Source: Chryseobacterium sp. ON_d1 (lineage in GTDB: Bacteria > Bacteroidota > Bacteroidia > Flavobacteriales > Weeksellaceae). Taken from it: 64,000 bases of DNA. Below are positions 26,004-35,303 of the stretch, piece by piece (positions within the stretch are counted from its first letter, which is position 1; each line of letters begins with the position of its first letter). A program made the position numbers and the translations under genes. The notes under the pieces were generated by a model. The model saw only the letters and a list, made by a program, of their open reading frames with translations, did not search any database and was not told the origin of the DNA. The stretch spans positions 62,001 through 126,000 of the forward strand of contig NZ_BJTC01000005.1 in assembly GCF_006829085.1 (NCBI RefSeq). The letters are read 5' to 3'.

Positions 26004-26519
26004 TTATGGAAGGTTTCTTTCATATAATTTTGTCTTAAAAAGTCCGAAATTGTTCATCCTAACCATTGATGAATCCAGTTCCCAGCTGGGAAGATTAGTA
26101 GAAAGCTGATCGGCTAACTTTATAATTCCTGGGGTTGCTTCATAATCGAATTCATAGGCTTTTTCATCGGTAATAATTTCCAGTCCGGATTGTCTGTCAT
26201 TAAATGGTGAGGGAATACTGAATGAATATACTGATACAATTTGATCCCACATTATGAACTCTGTACTATGATTTTGTTGAATGTAAAACCCATCAGTTGT
26301 GTATTGGAAAATGCCGTCATATTCATGTTGTTTATCCATTTGCTTTTCAAATGAGTCATAGTCTTTTTCTTCGGGAGAATAGAGCTTAGCTGTTGAAAAT
26401 GCAAGAACAATAAGACAAATAAAAATAATGGCAAACGTAATTTTTTTATCGTCAAAAACAGGGTAGTTGTAAAAGGTCAGCACCAATACAATACAGGTAA
26501 ATGCAATAATCTTTTTCAT
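26004..26519 (-). CDS. Hypothetical membrane protein (171 aa)
   Basis: Two N-terminal membrane segments (about 3-19 and 28-46) are followed by a soluble domain with GIFQYTTDGFYIQ and SGLEIITDEKAYEFDYE, again similar to the YcxB/PH-like architecture of its downstream neighbour. The pair may be distant paralogues or partners. Its start lies two bases from the stop of the secreted protein gene upstream. Confidence 0.7.
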   Translation of the reverse strand: MKKIIAFTCIVLVLTFYNYPVFDDKKITFAIIFICLIVLAFSTAKLYSPEEKDYDSFEKQMDKQHEYDGIFQYTTDGFYIQQNHSTEFIMWDQIVSVYSFSIPSPFNDRQSGLEIITDEKAYEFDYEATPGIIKLADQLSTNLPSWELDSSMVRMNNFGLFKTKLYERNLP

Positions 26520-26521
26520 GC

Positions 26522-27313
26522 TTATATTTTTTCAAAGTATTTACCTTTGAACTGATAACGGATTTTTTTATCTGTAATTTTATAGTTATCAAGAATCAGC
26601 GGAATACTGATGACTTTCTTTTTAGGGTCGTATTGAATATCCAGGTTTTCCAGTTTTTTGGTACTGATTGAATTATTTGTATTAGAGGATGCTGAAAAAT
26701 CCAATTCATAACTGAGCTCATTCTGGATTCCGGAAGTGGTTTTTATAAGTTTAGCATTACTGTTAAGTTTACCGTTTTCAATGGAAAAAACTTTTATTCT
26801 ATAATAATACAATGCTGAACTGTATACAGAAATGTTTTGAGCAAGATAATATTTTTTATGCTGCGATATGATATCATTAATCTGGTAATAATTGGACTCT
26901 GCATCTTTTTCCATATCACTTTTTAAAATTTCACTCTGTACTTTTTGTCCGGATTCGTACTGAAAAACACTTCTGTAGAAACGCATCGTTCCTCCGGTTA
27001 GGGTATTCCATGAATAAATCCTGAATTTTCCGTCTTCTGAGGAACTTACAGATAACCCATTTTTTGTAAGTAATTTGAAATCATAATTCAAAGTCTGAGG
27101 ATAGGATGATGTATAATGATGTAATAGTTTTTCAAATTTTTTATTGGCAGCGTAAAGAGAGTCATACGTGAGAAAATTTTTGCGGCTTGTATCATACCAG
27201 TATTGAATCCTCCGGAAAGAACGGTCCAGCTTTTTTTCAATTGTGGAAATGCTTTGACCGAATACCATACCAGAAGTTATTATAAAGAAAAAGATTCCTG
27301 ATCGTTTTTTCAT
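26522..27313 (-). CDS. Hypothetical secreted protein (263 aa)
   Basis: A signal peptide (about 1-19, IFFFIITSGMVFGQ) precedes a mature region with no recognised domain; it includes the segments RRIQYWYDTSRKNFLTYDS and YRIKVFSIENGKL. It should be periplasmic or surface located. First gene of the compact four-gene orphan operon that runs to 25057. Confidence 0.7.
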   Translation of the reverse strand: MKKRSGIFFFIITSGMVFGQSISTIEKKLDRSFRRIQYWYDTSRKNFLTYDSLYAANKKFEKLLHHYTSSYPQTLNYDFKLLTKNGLSVSSSEDGKFRIYSWNTLTGGTMRFYRSVFQYESGQKVQSEILKSDMEKDAESNYYQINDIISQHKKYYLAQNISVYSSALYYYRIKVFSIENGKLNSNAKLIKTTSGIQNELSYELDFSASSNTNNSISTKKLENLDIQYDPKKKVISIPLILDNYKITDKKIRYQFKGKYFEKI

Positions 27314-27332
27314 GGTAAAAAGAGGCTTAGTT

Positions 27333-27707
27333 TTATTTTTTACTTCTCAGTTGAAACACATTCCCTTCAGGATCAGTTCCGTCGCACAGCCAGAATGGAT
27401 AATTGTCAAACGTTTTGATCTCCCTCATCTGAACATTTTTTGAAATCAGTTGATTTCTGGCGGACTCAATATCGGTATCAATGTCAAAAACGATCTTGGT
27501 ATTGTTGTCAAAGAGATGTCCTGCTTCTATGTTCCCCAGGTACTGATCTCCGATTTTATGCAATCCAATCTGAGCACCTCCTGCATCAAGCAATACCCAG
27601 ATCGGGTCTTGTTCGATTACTTTCAGATTAAAGCTTTCCACATAGAAATTTCTAAGCAGCTGGACGTTTTGTACATACAGAATGATAGCAGTAAGTCTGG
27701 CTTTCAT
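27333..27707 (-). CDS. VOC (glyoxalase/bleomycin-resistance fold) protein
   Basis: A 124-residue protein with the paired beta-alpha-beta-beta-beta modules: AIILYVQNVQLLRNFYVES at the start and CDGTDPEGNVFQLRSK at the end, the usual metal-site region. VOC proteins include lyases, dioxygenases and drug-binding proteins; this one is too general to assign. It lies 18 bp after the DHFR-like gene, so the two are probably cotranscribed. Confidence 0.88.
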   Translation of the reverse strand: MKARLTAIILYVQNVQLLRNFYVESFNLKVIEQDPIWVLLDAGGAQIGLHKIGDQYLGNIEAGHLFDNNTKIVFDIDTDIESARNQLISKNVQMREIKTFDNYPFWLCDGTDPEGNVFQLRSKK

Positions 27708-27725
27708 GATCTTATCAATTTTAGT

Positions 27726-28265
27726 CTAGACTTCATAAATCAGCTGTACTACACCTGATCTGAAGACATTAGTTTTAACCAGTTTTAAATTTAATCTTTC
27801 TTTCAGATCTTCAAAAAGTGGTTTTCCCTGTCCCAAAGCAACGGGATGAACAGATATTCTGTAAGTATCAATAAGATTTTCCTGAATGAATGTTTTAATA
27901 AGACTTGCGCCACCATAGAGCCAGATGTCTTTCCCGCCCTGATTTTTTATTTCTGAAACTTTTTCAGCAATATCAGAATTGATAAAAACTGCATTTTCGT
28001 TTTCTCTGCTCTGACGGGAAAACACAAATTTATTTTTTGAATGCACTGCTTTCCAAAGTTTTTGTTCTTCTGCTCCTGCATTTTCTTCCGGCTGATAATT
28101 TCCCCATGCATCATAGCTTACTCTCCCGTAAAAAATGGTATCTATCCCTGAAAGAAATCCATCAAAATCCATATCATCATCCATAATGCACCAATTGATT
28201 TCTCCATTGGGTCCTTCAATGAATCCGTCTAAGGTCGTGGCAAGGTCTAATATTACTTTTTTCAT
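27726..28265 (-). CDS. Dihydrofolate reductase-like (RibD C-terminal fold) protein
   Basis: A 179-residue protein with KKVILDLATTLDGFIEGPNG at the start, FYGRVSYDAWGNYQ, DIWLYGGASLIKTFIQENL and the closing YRISVHPVALGQGKPLF. This is the short, YwjB/YyaP-like group of the DHFR/RibD reductase superfamily, which probably reduces a pteridine or pyrimidine with NADPH rather than acting as the main folate reductase. Confidence 0.9.
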   Translation of the reverse strand: MKKVILDLATTLDGFIEGPNGEINWCIMDDDMDFDGFLSGIDTIFYGRVSYDAWGNYQPEENAGAEEQKLWKAVHSKNKFVFSRQSRENENAVFINSDIAEKVSEIKNQGGKDIWLYGGASLIKTFIQENLIDTYRISVHPVALGQGKPLFEDLKERLNLKLVKTNVFRSGVVQLIYEV

Positions 28266-28361
28266 TTTAATAATAAGTGATTAGTTAGATACTGAATATT
28301 CTGAAATGACATGAAAGATAGGGATATTTTATTTTTTTCATGACGGAGCTGGCAGGTATTT

Positions 28362-29117
28362 TTATTCTGATGGTTCTGTCACTCCTATCATAACCCCAAA
28401 ATTACCATCTTTCTGAATCCAGTTTTTCTTTGGTAAATAAGTTCTTGAAACATATCCGTCGAGATAGAGAGCCTCCTTACAACCTAGGTTTTTGAAGTAT
28501 TCTGCCAGATGATAAAAACTGATTTCTTTCTTAGACATTGCAAAAACGAGTTTTCCATTTTCCAGAATGCCTACGCCATTCCGGATATTGAGATTTTTAG
28601 AATTTTTTTGAAAGATCGGATTGATTTTCCTGTTTATTATCAGCATGGGACCCGATTGTGTAGCAAACCTGATGTTTTTATTATGTTGGTATTGTCTAGT
28701 TTCTATAATACAGGCGCTATTGTTTTGGGTTAAATACAATACCCCATTGGGTTCCAAATAGAAATTGCCGGTACCTTGTAAGGTGTCTAAAGGTTTTAAG
28801 ATTTTAAAATCTTCGATATAAAGGCCTTTAGGAGAGTTATCCGGTTCAAACATTCCACCGTTCATAGCAAATACTAATTTCTTATGCTGGGTTTCAACAT
28901 TATTTCTCAGCACATCTATACTTTTCATGATTTCTCCCTTATTATTTTTCCAGTACAGCTGTATATCTTGCTTTTCAGGATCTATCCGGAAGGTCACAAA
29001 ACGATCGTCTTCCTTTATGTTTTCTTTACAGCCAAAGCAGAAGAGAAACAGGAGTGAGATAAAATAAAAGGTATTATGCTTTTTGATGTTGGAAAATGAA
29101 ATACTGTTTTTAATCAT
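28362..29117 (-). CDS. Phosphodiester glycosidase family lipoprotein
   Basis: A 251-residue protein with a hydrophobic leader ending FLFCFGCKE, a probable lipobox, so it should be membrane anchored. The NAGPA-like domain shows FAMNGGMFEPDNSPKGLYI (about 84-102), ATQSGPMLIINRKI, IRNGVGILENGKLVFAMS and CKEALYLDGYVSRTY, the usual order for the family that removes N-acetylglucosamine or related phosphodiester-linked sugars. The frame overlaps no neighbour. Confidence 0.85.
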   Translation of the reverse strand: MIKNSISFSNIKKHNTFYFISLLFLFCFGCKENIKEDDRFVTFRIDPEKQDIQLYWKNNKGEIMKSIDVLRNNVETQHKKLVFAMNGGMFEPDNSPKGLYIEDFKILKPLDTLQGTGNFYLEPNGVLYLTQNNSACIIETRQYQHNKNIRFATQSGPMLIINRKINPIFQKNSKNLNIRNGVGILENGKLVFAMSKKEISFYHLAEYFKNLGCKEALYLDGYVSRTYLPKKNWIQKDGNFGVMIGVTEPSE

Positions 29118-29152
29118 GGCCTGTTTTTCAGAACAAATATATTGCTTTCTCC

Positions 29153-29812
29153 TTATCTATTTGAATGTTGTTTTTTTTGTTTTATAATGCTTGTTAAAGC
29201 AATCAACAACATGATGACCACAAAAACAGAAATATAAATAATGGTTCTGTACTTATTATTTAGCTGATGGAGTGTTGCAATTTCAAGTTTCTGTTCATTG
29301 ATTTTTCTGTCTGATGGATTAAAATCCTCAACAATCAGATTGGTATAGGCTGAAGAGCCAGAGTTTTCAGATAATTTTTTATATTGAGTACTTAAAGATT
29401 CCAGTTCTTTCAATTCTTTGGAGGAAAGCTGGTCCAGCCTTTTTTGAATAAAGCATTGGTCTGAGTAAAGGAATCCGGTGTCTTTTTCATCAAAGGCAAA
29501 AATTAAATACTTCCCTTTCTGTGTAAAGAGAACGTCGCAGGAGTGCAGGGGAGATCCGAAGAGAGTTGCATTCTGCTGATAATATCCTGCATCGTTGTTT
29601 GATTTGTATATCTTGCTGATGCTGATCTTGCTGAGAACATTTTGTACAGTTTTGAACCCTGAAGGAACTTCTGTCACATCATATACTTCTCCAATAAAAA
29701 CAAGATCAGCATTTTTAAACGACGATTGTAAAGACAGTTCACCATTGCATTTGCAGGCTGCTATTTTTACAGAAAATAATAAAAGAGAAAGTAAGAAAAC
29801 CCTGAATTTCAT
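29153..29812 (-). CDS. Signal-peptide plus C-terminal-anchor protein, NTR/TIMP-like
   Basis: A 219-residue protein with a signal peptide (about 1-18) and a mature start CKCNGE; the CxC opening, ADLVFIGEVYDV and later Cys in LHSCDVLF and SDQCFIQ suggest an NTR/TIMP-like disulfide barrel. A single membrane helix (about 192-211) followed by a basic tail anchors it. The role is unknown; such proteins occur in Bacteroidota and vertebrates' TIMPs share only the fold. Confidence 0.65.
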   Translation of the reverse strand: MKFRVFLLSLLLFSVKIAACKCNGELSLQSSFKNADLVFIGEVYDVTEVPSGFKTVQNVLSKISISKIYKSNNDAGYYQQNATLFGSPLHSCDVLFTQKGKYLIFAFDEKDTGFLYSDQCFIQKRLDQLSSKELKELESLSTQYKKLSENSGSSAYTNLIVEDFNPSDRKINEQKLEIATLHQLNNKYRTIIYISVFVVIMLLIALTSIIKQKKQHSNR

Positions 29813-29844
29813 GAGATAATATATTTTTTAACAAAAAGAATAAA

Positions 29845-30603
29845 TTAATCTTTACTCTCGAAATATTTATCATCGATGCTTCCATCAAATTCATTCGAAA
29901 GAATATTTCCCAATCTGTATCTGAATTTTGTTTTAAAATTACCACTTAATCGAGGCTCAAACACTGTTGCTATTTCTTTTGGTTTTAAAACGAAAAACTT
30001 AATACCTGTTCCACATGTGTATTTTCTGAAACCGTATATTTTTTTCCATTGGTGATTTTGATCCAATCCTTCAAGTTCTAATATCACATTATTACCAAAA
30101 CCGATTAAGCGTTCTTTTTCCTCCATATTGAAAATGGTAACGGGAAATCCATCGTAGTACCTTATAATGATTGGGATTTCTTTTGACAGCTTTAAATCAG
30201 CATTTAAACTGTCTATTTTGGCAACATACTCTGCATATGATATTTTTGTACTATCAATATCAGTTTTAAATAATGGCGTTTTTTGAGATGTATCTACAAA
30301 AATACGGACATCTTTATATTGTCGCTTTTTAAATTCATCATTGAGAGTGTCAAAATTTTCAGATCTATAGTTATGATCCAATAATTTATTGTATCGATCA
30401 TTTTCAACATACTCAAGTGAAATATTTTTAACAATTGGACCAATGTATTGTACTTCTTTAAGATAGAAAAAATAGACGTCATTTGTTTTTATAGTATTGA
30501 TGCTGTTTATATCTTTTTTGTAAGTGTATTTGGGATATATTATTTCCTGAGACCATACCATGCAGGAAAAAAGAAAGAAGCAAATAATGATATAATTTTT
30601 CAT
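29845..30603 (-). CDS. Hypothetical secreted protein (252 aa)
   Basis: A signal peptide (about 1-18, CFFLFSCMVWSQ) is followed by an unrecognised mature domain (AIPIIIRYYDGFPVTIFN-like PIIIRYYDGFPVTIFNMEE, later GFRKYTCGTGIKFFVL). It should be periplasmic or surface exposed. It belongs to the long same-strand run of orphan secreted proteins. Confidence 0.7.
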   Translation of the reverse strand: MKNYIIICFFLFSCMVWSQEIIYPKYTYKKDINSINTIKTNDVYFFYLKEVQYIGPIVKNISLEYVENDRYNKLLDHNYRSENFDTLNDEFKKRQYKDVRIFVDTSQKTPLFKTDIDSTKISYAEYVAKIDSLNADLKLSKEIPIIIRYYDGFPVTIFNMEEKERLIGFGNNVILELEGLDQNHQWKKIYGFRKYTCGTGIKFFVLKPKEIATVFEPRLSGNFKTKFRYRLGNILSNEFDGSIDDKYFESKD

Positions 30604-30628
30604 CAGTTAAGAGTTTTTTGTAAGTAGT

Positions 30629-30650
30629 AAAAACCGTTCTTACAACGGAC
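30629..30650 (-). terminator. Probable terminator of the lipoprotein gene
   Basis: On the minus strand CCGTT-GTAAG-AACGG (30634-30648) is followed by TTTTTAC. The stem is short, so confidence is moderate. Confidence 0.5.
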
Positions 30651-30714
30651 CGGGTTTAAATATATTATAAACATGAGTAGAATTAAAGCCTCTCAATTAA
30701 TTTTTTTTGCAGGC

Positions 30715-31284
30715 TCAATTGCTGCGTTTTTTTGTAAAGCGTAGTGTCTGAATTGCTTTTAAAAGTTCTGTCTGGCTTTCTTTCTTCAGATTTGTTCCAT
30801 ATAAATTGAATCGGATTTTCCCTAAAGATCCAGTCTTTAAGCTATCGATATAAATACCTGTTATCCCTTTGCCAGCCTGTTTGGGCTCCAGAATTTTTGC
30901 CTTATACCCATCAATTTTTTTATAGGTTACTTTACTTTGGATAAAATCCTCCTGAGTCTCATTTGCATTGATGATAATAAATTCTGTAGTATCAATATCC
31001 GGATTTACTTTTAATAGCTCGTTCATGTCTTTTCTTGTGATAATAGGAGCCGAAAGCTGTTCCAGTGAATTGGAATAAGGTCCGTAGTCATAATAAATAG
31101 AGTCATGATTTTTTGTAACAATAATTCCGGCATTGCTGTCATAAGCATCCAGTCTCAATTGATGCCAGTCTTTTGGAGCCTGAAATGTAAAACTGTGAAA
31201 ATCCATTGATTTTGTTGTTTGAGAACTCTCGGTACAGTTCAGTAGTATACAAGAAACGAAAATGAATAAGAATCTGTTTTTCAT
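30715..31284 (-). CDS. Hypothetical lipoprotein (189 aa)
   Basis: The ATG at 31284 gives a lipoprotein signal (FIFVSCILLNC, lipobox LLNC near residue 18); the longer frame to 31338 would bury it. The mature domain begins near TFQAPKDWHQLRLDAYDS, reminiscent of PsbP/MOG1-like or DcrB-like small domains, and ends SLGKIRFNLYGTNLKKE. Function unknown. Confidence 0.7.
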   Translation of the reverse strand: MKNRFLFIFVSCILLNCTESSQTTKSMDFHSFTFQAPKDWHQLRLDAYDSNAGIIVTKNHDSIYYDYGPYSNSLEQLSAPIITRKDMNELLKVNPDIDTTEFIIINANETQEDFIQSKVTYKKIDGYKAKILEPKQAGKGITGIYIDSLKTGSLGKIRFNLYGTNLKKESQTELLKAIQTLRFTKKRSN

Positions 31285-31423
31285 GGGTGTTTTTTTATTT
31301 AAACTGAACGTAGCTTTCTGATAAAAAATAATATTCATAAAAATTACAGTTCAGTTGTAAGAGAGCTGCAGGTTCTAAAAAAATTATTCATAATTTGATC
31401 ATCATGTAAAATCTATGACTTTT

Positions 31424-32083
31424 TTAAAATAAAGGTTCACCGTTCAAATCCGTGGTCAGCACTTCACTCATATAATCAAAAAAGGGACGCATGGCAAGCA
31501 GGGTAAGAAGTACCTCTTTCTGAAAAGTATCTGATAAAACTTCTCTATCAGTAAATTTCCGCATCACCAGGAATTGCTTTTTCCTGATCAGGTCTATGGC
31601 CGGGTGATTTTTATCAAAACCGCGTGGTGCTGTTTTTACAGAATCACCTTTTAGTTCTCCAAAATATTTTATGAAAGTTTTACCGGAGGTGATTTTTTCA
31701 ATTTCTGTACTGCTGATTTCGAATTCTTTGCGGATACGAAGTAAATCTTTGGCATCAGGTCCCCAAAAACCACCTCCTACAAAACTGTTGCCCGGTTCCA
31801 GCTGAATGTAATATCCGCCTCTCAGCATGGGCTTTGAACGGGAATATCCAGCGCCAAAATTGGTTTTATAGGGTGTTTTGTTTTTGGAAAAACGTACGTC
31901 ATTATAAATCCTGAAAATATGAATTCCTTTGAGCTGATCATACTCCTGAAGTTCATTATAAATCTTAGTAAATAAAACTTTATTTTCTTTTACAATGGCA
32001 TCGTATTCAGATTTATGTCTGGCAAACCATTCACGATTGTTGTTTTCTTTTAGCTGGGTGAGAAATTCAAATGCTTTTTTCAT
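31424..32083 (-). CDS. DUF2461 family protein
   Basis: A 219-residue cytosolic protein with the family marks FEFLTQLKENNNREWFARHK (3-22), RIYNDVRFSKNKTPYKTNFG, GGYYIQLEPGNSFVGGGFW and FLVMRKFTDREVLSD. The family is widespread and of unknown function. Length is normal. It lies 19 bp downstream of the ABC-like fusion gene and is probably cotranscribed with it. Confidence 0.92.
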   Translation of the reverse strand: MKKAFEFLTQLKENNNREWFARHKSEYDAIVKENKVLFTKIYNELQEYDQLKGIHIFRIYNDVRFSKNKTPYKTNFGAGYSRSKPMLRGGYYIQLEPGNSFVGGGFWGPDAKDLLRIRKEFEISSTEIEKITSGKTFIKYFGELKGDSVKTAPRGFDKNHPAIDLIRKKQFLVMRKFTDREVLSDTFQKEVLLTLLAMRPFFDYMSEVLTTDLNGEPLF

Positions 32084-32102
32084 ATCTTTTATTAAGTGAG
32101 GA

Positions 32103-33305
32103 TTATGTTTTTATCCATTGCAATTCAATGTATTTTGTACAGTCATTTTTCATCTCATCATACCCATCGAGTAAAATGGCTGAACCTCCTTTTTTTACTA
32201 TTTCTTTAACTATTTTATAAGTTTCTTTTGCTCCACTCAAGTCTTGCCCTACTAAATCAAAAATAATATTATTTGTTTTTGAAAGAGTTGCATATAAAGT
32301 TAATAAACGCCTTGGATTACCTGGAAGGGTATTGACTTTTATTTTTTTATTGATCCATTCTGTCTCATAAATTTTTGTGGCATAAGGACTTTCAGGATCT
32401 GCGTTCTTTCTTAAATATTCTCCTACAGTTACAGGAAAAAAAATGTCTCTGAACTTTGATTCTCTGAAATGCTCTGCAAAAGTCATGTTATTGTGGATGA
32501 TAACATTTTCATGGCTTGTCTTACCACAGAATATATCTTTGAGAAACATTTCCGTTTCGTAGAAATGATATCCGTTGTAGAGATGCAATACTATAATTTC
32601 TCCAGAGTTTAGAGTGAACGGTGGAATATAAAAAGTATCAGTTTTTATTCCTTTATTTTCGATGATTATTTGTGTATTTCTTGTCCAGCCAAGCTGGTTA
32701 AATATGAGTTTTTCATATTCTTTGTTCCCATTTATGGCTTTTATAAGATCTTCAGTGTTGTCCGGAATATTACTTGCGTGTTTTAGCTTATTTTTATAAC
32801 GTAGCTTATAGTGATATAGTTCTACTAAATTAGATGTGTTATTAGCTTTTTCTAAAATTGTATGATGTAATTGGTCTGCTTCACCATTTTCTTGTGGATG
32901 CAGCCAATATATCAAATTCGAAATTCCTATACGTTCTATGATGTCTCCTTTGTTGAATTGATCAACAAGATAATCGGCAACAGCTTTAGTGCCAAACGTT
33001 CTCAGACAAGGTCTCAGAAATATTCTGTTGAAACTGGGATCTTTATGATTTATGGCTGTTTTGAGTAAAGATTTAAATAGGTCTTTGCTAAAATTGTCAT
33101 ATAAATACAGTAAACTGGCTACAAAATACTTGTCTGATATTTCAGAATTATTTTGGAGAATATTTATTAATTCGGCTGTTTGTTGTTCTGATAAATTTTG
33201 ATTATTTGTTTTGAATTCAGATAGTGCTTTATTCTCCTGCTCATAATCATGAGCCAATAGGTTACCTATGGTTTTATACTTTTCTAGAGTGGCTTTAATT
33301 TCCAT
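32103..33305 (-). CDS. Helical-repeat protein fused to a degenerate ABC-ATPase-like domain
   Basis: A 400-residue cytosolic protein. Residues about 1-200 look like helical (HEAT-like) repeats. From about 205 the order of features parallels an ABC ATPase: FTLNSGEIIVLHLYNGYHF (230-248) where the Walker A loop should be, but without the GxGKT lysine; FFPVTVGEYLRKN (289-301), like the LTVxENL segment; LPGNPRRLL (327-335) where LSGGxxQR is expected; NIIFDLVGQDLSG (346-358) in place of Walker B LDEPTSGLD; and GGSAILLDGYDEM (373-385) in place of the H-loop strand. All catalytic residues appear replaced, so ATP hydrolysis is unlikely. Upstream of DUF2461. Confidence 0.6.
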   Translation of the reverse strand: MEIKATLEKYKTIGNLLAHDYEQENKALSEFKTNNQNLSEQQTAELINILQNNSEISDKYFVASLLYLYDNFSKDLFKSLLKTAINHKDPSFNRIFLRPCLRTFGTKAVADYLVDQFNKGDIIERIGISNLIYWLHPQENGEADQLHHTILEKANNTSNLVELYHYKLRYKNKLKHASNIPDNTEDLIKAINGNKEYEKLIFNQLGWTRNTQIIIENKGIKTDTFYIPPFTLNSGEIIVLHLYNGYHFYETEMFLKDIFCGKTSHENVIIHNNMTFAEHFRESKFRDIFFPVTVGEYLRKNADPESPYATKIYETEWINKKIKVNTLPGNPRRLLTLYATLSKTNNIIFDLVGQDLSGAKETYKIVKEIVKKGGSAILLDGYDEMKNDCTKYIELQWIKT

Positions 33306-33442
33306 ATGTAATAATTGGACTGTATAAAGTACTTAATTTGTTGGCTTAAATAGAAAATCTTATTTCATAGAAGAAAAAACTCTTTTAGCAGTACTAAACT
33401 TAAATTCATTTTAACCATCATATTTTATAGTTTATGATATTA

Positions 33443-34108
33443 TTAAATATTATTTTTATTATCTTCTAATCTTTCTTTCAATCCTTTAGAGATCAGGTTA
33501 TTTTCTATCAGATAATTACTCATCATTTTAAGAAAATATCTGCATTCTTTTAAATAATCTTTGTCAGGTAGAGGATTACCCTTATTTTTGAGATAAGTGT
33601 TTGCTTGGTTGACGAGTACTCCAGCACTTTCGAATTCTTTGCTGATGAACAGGGTTCCAATTAAGGATATGTATGAAACAAATTCGTATTCACCTTGATT
33701 TTCTCTTAGATATTGAGAAGGCATCTTTCTGTTCATCTCCTGAAAATAGGAGGTAATTTCAATGTCTTTCAGATATTTTTCCTTTTCTATCACAAAGCAG
33801 TCGTCCACTATTTCGCCATCAAAATCTATTTCAAGATCATAATACCCGATGGGTTCTAGGTTTTTAAGATATATTTCGTTTTCCACATACAGGCCTATTC
33901 TTGCCCGGATAACAGGCTCGCTGTATCGCTGTTCAATCAGGCATTGATATCCATCAAAAAGAAAGGTGATTTCCCCAGGCTCAAAGCCCCCTATAAGCTC
34001 TTCAGGATCTTCTGAAAGTATTTTATGAAGAGTATCAAATGCAATCCTTTTTAGATCAAATGTTTTAACTCTTTCGATGAGTAATGTTTTAAGTTCCTGA
34101 GCAGCCAT
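33443..34108 (-). CDS. Hypothetical cytosolic protein (221 aa)
   Basis: Not recognised. The ATG at 34108 (MAAQELKTLL) is preferred over a TTG at 34129. The protein is acidic, has no signal peptide or membrane segment, and contains FEPGEITFLFDGYQCLIEQ and IGYYDLEIDFDGEIVDD in a beta-rich middle. Its size and charge resemble immunity proteins of polymorphic toxin systems, and a SUKH gene lies two genes away (inference only). Confidence 0.65.
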   Translation of the reverse strand: MAAQELKTLLIERVKTFDLKRIAFDTLHKILSEDPEELIGGFEPGEITFLFDGYQCLIEQRYSEPVIRARIGLYVENEIYLKNLEPIGYYDLEIDFDGEIVDDCFVIEKEKYLKDIEITSYFQEMNRKMPSQYLRENQGEYEFVSYISLIGTLFISKEFESAGVLVNQANTYLKNKGNPLPDKDYLKECRYFLKMMSNYLIENNLISKGLKERLEDNKNNI

Positions 34109-34179
34109 ATTATGGTTATTAGCTTTCAAAGCTACACATAAATATTATAATAAATTGATGATATGATGATATCAGATTC

Positions 34180-34212
34180 AAAAAATTAAACCGCTCGGAA
34201 AGCAGGGCGGTT
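34180..34212 (-). terminator. Terminator of the SHOCT-domain protein gene
   Basis: Minus-strand AACCGC...GCGGTT (34189-34212, 12-base loop) followed by TAATTTTTTG, ten bases after the stop. Confidence 0.7.
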
Positions 34213-34222
34213 AGAATGGAAT

Positions 34223-34783
34223 CTATTTTTCAGACATTATTTTATCTTTCTCCTTTTGGAACTCATCTTCAGACAGTACGCCTGAATCTTTAAGTTCTTT
34301 AATTTTTTTCAGCCTGTCATATTTCGTTTCCTGATTAAGACGTTGGGATTTATCTTTGGGCAGAAATTCATCAGGAACAATAAGCTCACCTGATCTGATT
34401 GCATTTTCAATGTCAATTTCATAGTTCATGAGACCACTTCCAATTTTAGCATAGTAGACAAAACCATTTTTCTTGCTGCCTCTCGGCATAATTTTTTTTA
34501 CTTTGAATATCAGTCCGGAGTTACTTCTTCTGAAAGAATTGGCTTGATTAGCTAATCCCTGATATCCCGTCGTTGAATAATAGTTGAATAATGAAGAAGC
34601 ATTGGTTCTGATGAATTTAAAATCTCCGTCATTCATAGAACCTGTCCCTATTTTTAGATCTAAATTTTCATATATTTTAAAACCAGTTGACGTTGTGAGG
34701 GTATCATTTTGAAATTTTGGTGCATTCTGAGTGTAGTACACTCCGAAAATTAGGAGTGTAAATAATACGGCTGATTTTTTCAT
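34223..34783 (-). CDS. Secreted protein with C-terminal SHOCT domain
   Basis: A 186-residue protein with a signal peptide (about 1-19, LFTLLIFGVYYTQ), an unrecognised beta-rich region (NLDLKIGTGSMNDGDFKFI) and a C-terminal SHOCT motif (about 155-184, LKKIKELKDSGVLSEDEFQK), a short helical module often found at protein ends and thought to mediate oligomerisation. It is followed by its own terminator. Confidence 0.8.
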   Translation of the reverse strand: MKKSAVLFTLLIFGVYYTQNAPKFQNDTLTTSTGFKIYENLDLKIGTGSMNDGDFKFIRTNASSLFNYYSTTGYQGLANQANSFRRSNSGLIFKVKKIMPRGSKKNGFVYYAKIGSGLMNYEIDIENAIRSGELIVPDEFLPKDKSQRLNQETKYDRLKKIKELKDSGVLSEDEFQKEKDKIMSEK

Positions 34784-34875
34784 TGTTTTATTTTAATAAT
34801 CAAAATTGAAAGCCAAAAATAAAACGGATGAAAGGGATTGCCTTACGGGAATCCTTATCTATAAGAGGAAATACA

Positions 34876-35286
34876 TCAATATAAAATATCGGAGTCAGAA
34901 ATGATAAGAAGGATCGCTTCAGTAAAAGTCTCTGCAATTAACTCATAGTTTTCATTAAAATTTTTGAATACTCCTTTTTTTCCTTTTACAAAACCCATAT
35001 GATGTGAATTGATCAGATAATCCGCAAATACAATGAAACTTTTATTATTTTCATTATGATATTCTTTCAGAATTCTTTCTAGTGGCCAGATAGAATACAT
35101 ATTTTGTGTCCAGTCCCAATCTGCAAATCCATCCAGTCTTAAATAAAATTGTTTACAATCATCCGGAAACTGAAACCCGAGAATTTCTTCAGCTTCTTTA
35201 ATGGACTCAGGTGTTGCAGGTGGACTAAGTTTTATGTTTTCACTGGTCCATTTCTCTTTAATTTTATCGATCCGCAAATGTATCAT
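34876..35286 (-). CDS. SMI1/KNR4 (SUKH) family protein
   Basis: A 136-residue single-domain SUKH protein: RIDKIKEKWTSENIKL, then PPATPESIKEAEEILGFQFP and DDCKQFYLRLDGFADWDW, followed by SIWPLERILKEY and FADYLINSHHMGF. Such proteins typically protect cells from nuclease or deaminase toxins of kin, though many orphan copies exist. The ATG at 35286 is used; the TTG before it is in frame but unlikely. No toxin gene is adjacent. Confidence 0.88.
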   Translation of the reverse strand: MIHLRIDKIKEKWTSENIKLSPPATPESIKEAEEILGFQFPDDCKQFYLRLDGFADWDWTQNMYSIWPLERILKEYHNENNKSFIVFADYLINSHHMGFVKGKKGVFKNFNENYELIAETFTEAILLIISDSDILY

Positions 35287-35303
35287 CAAAGTTATTAATG
35301 AAA

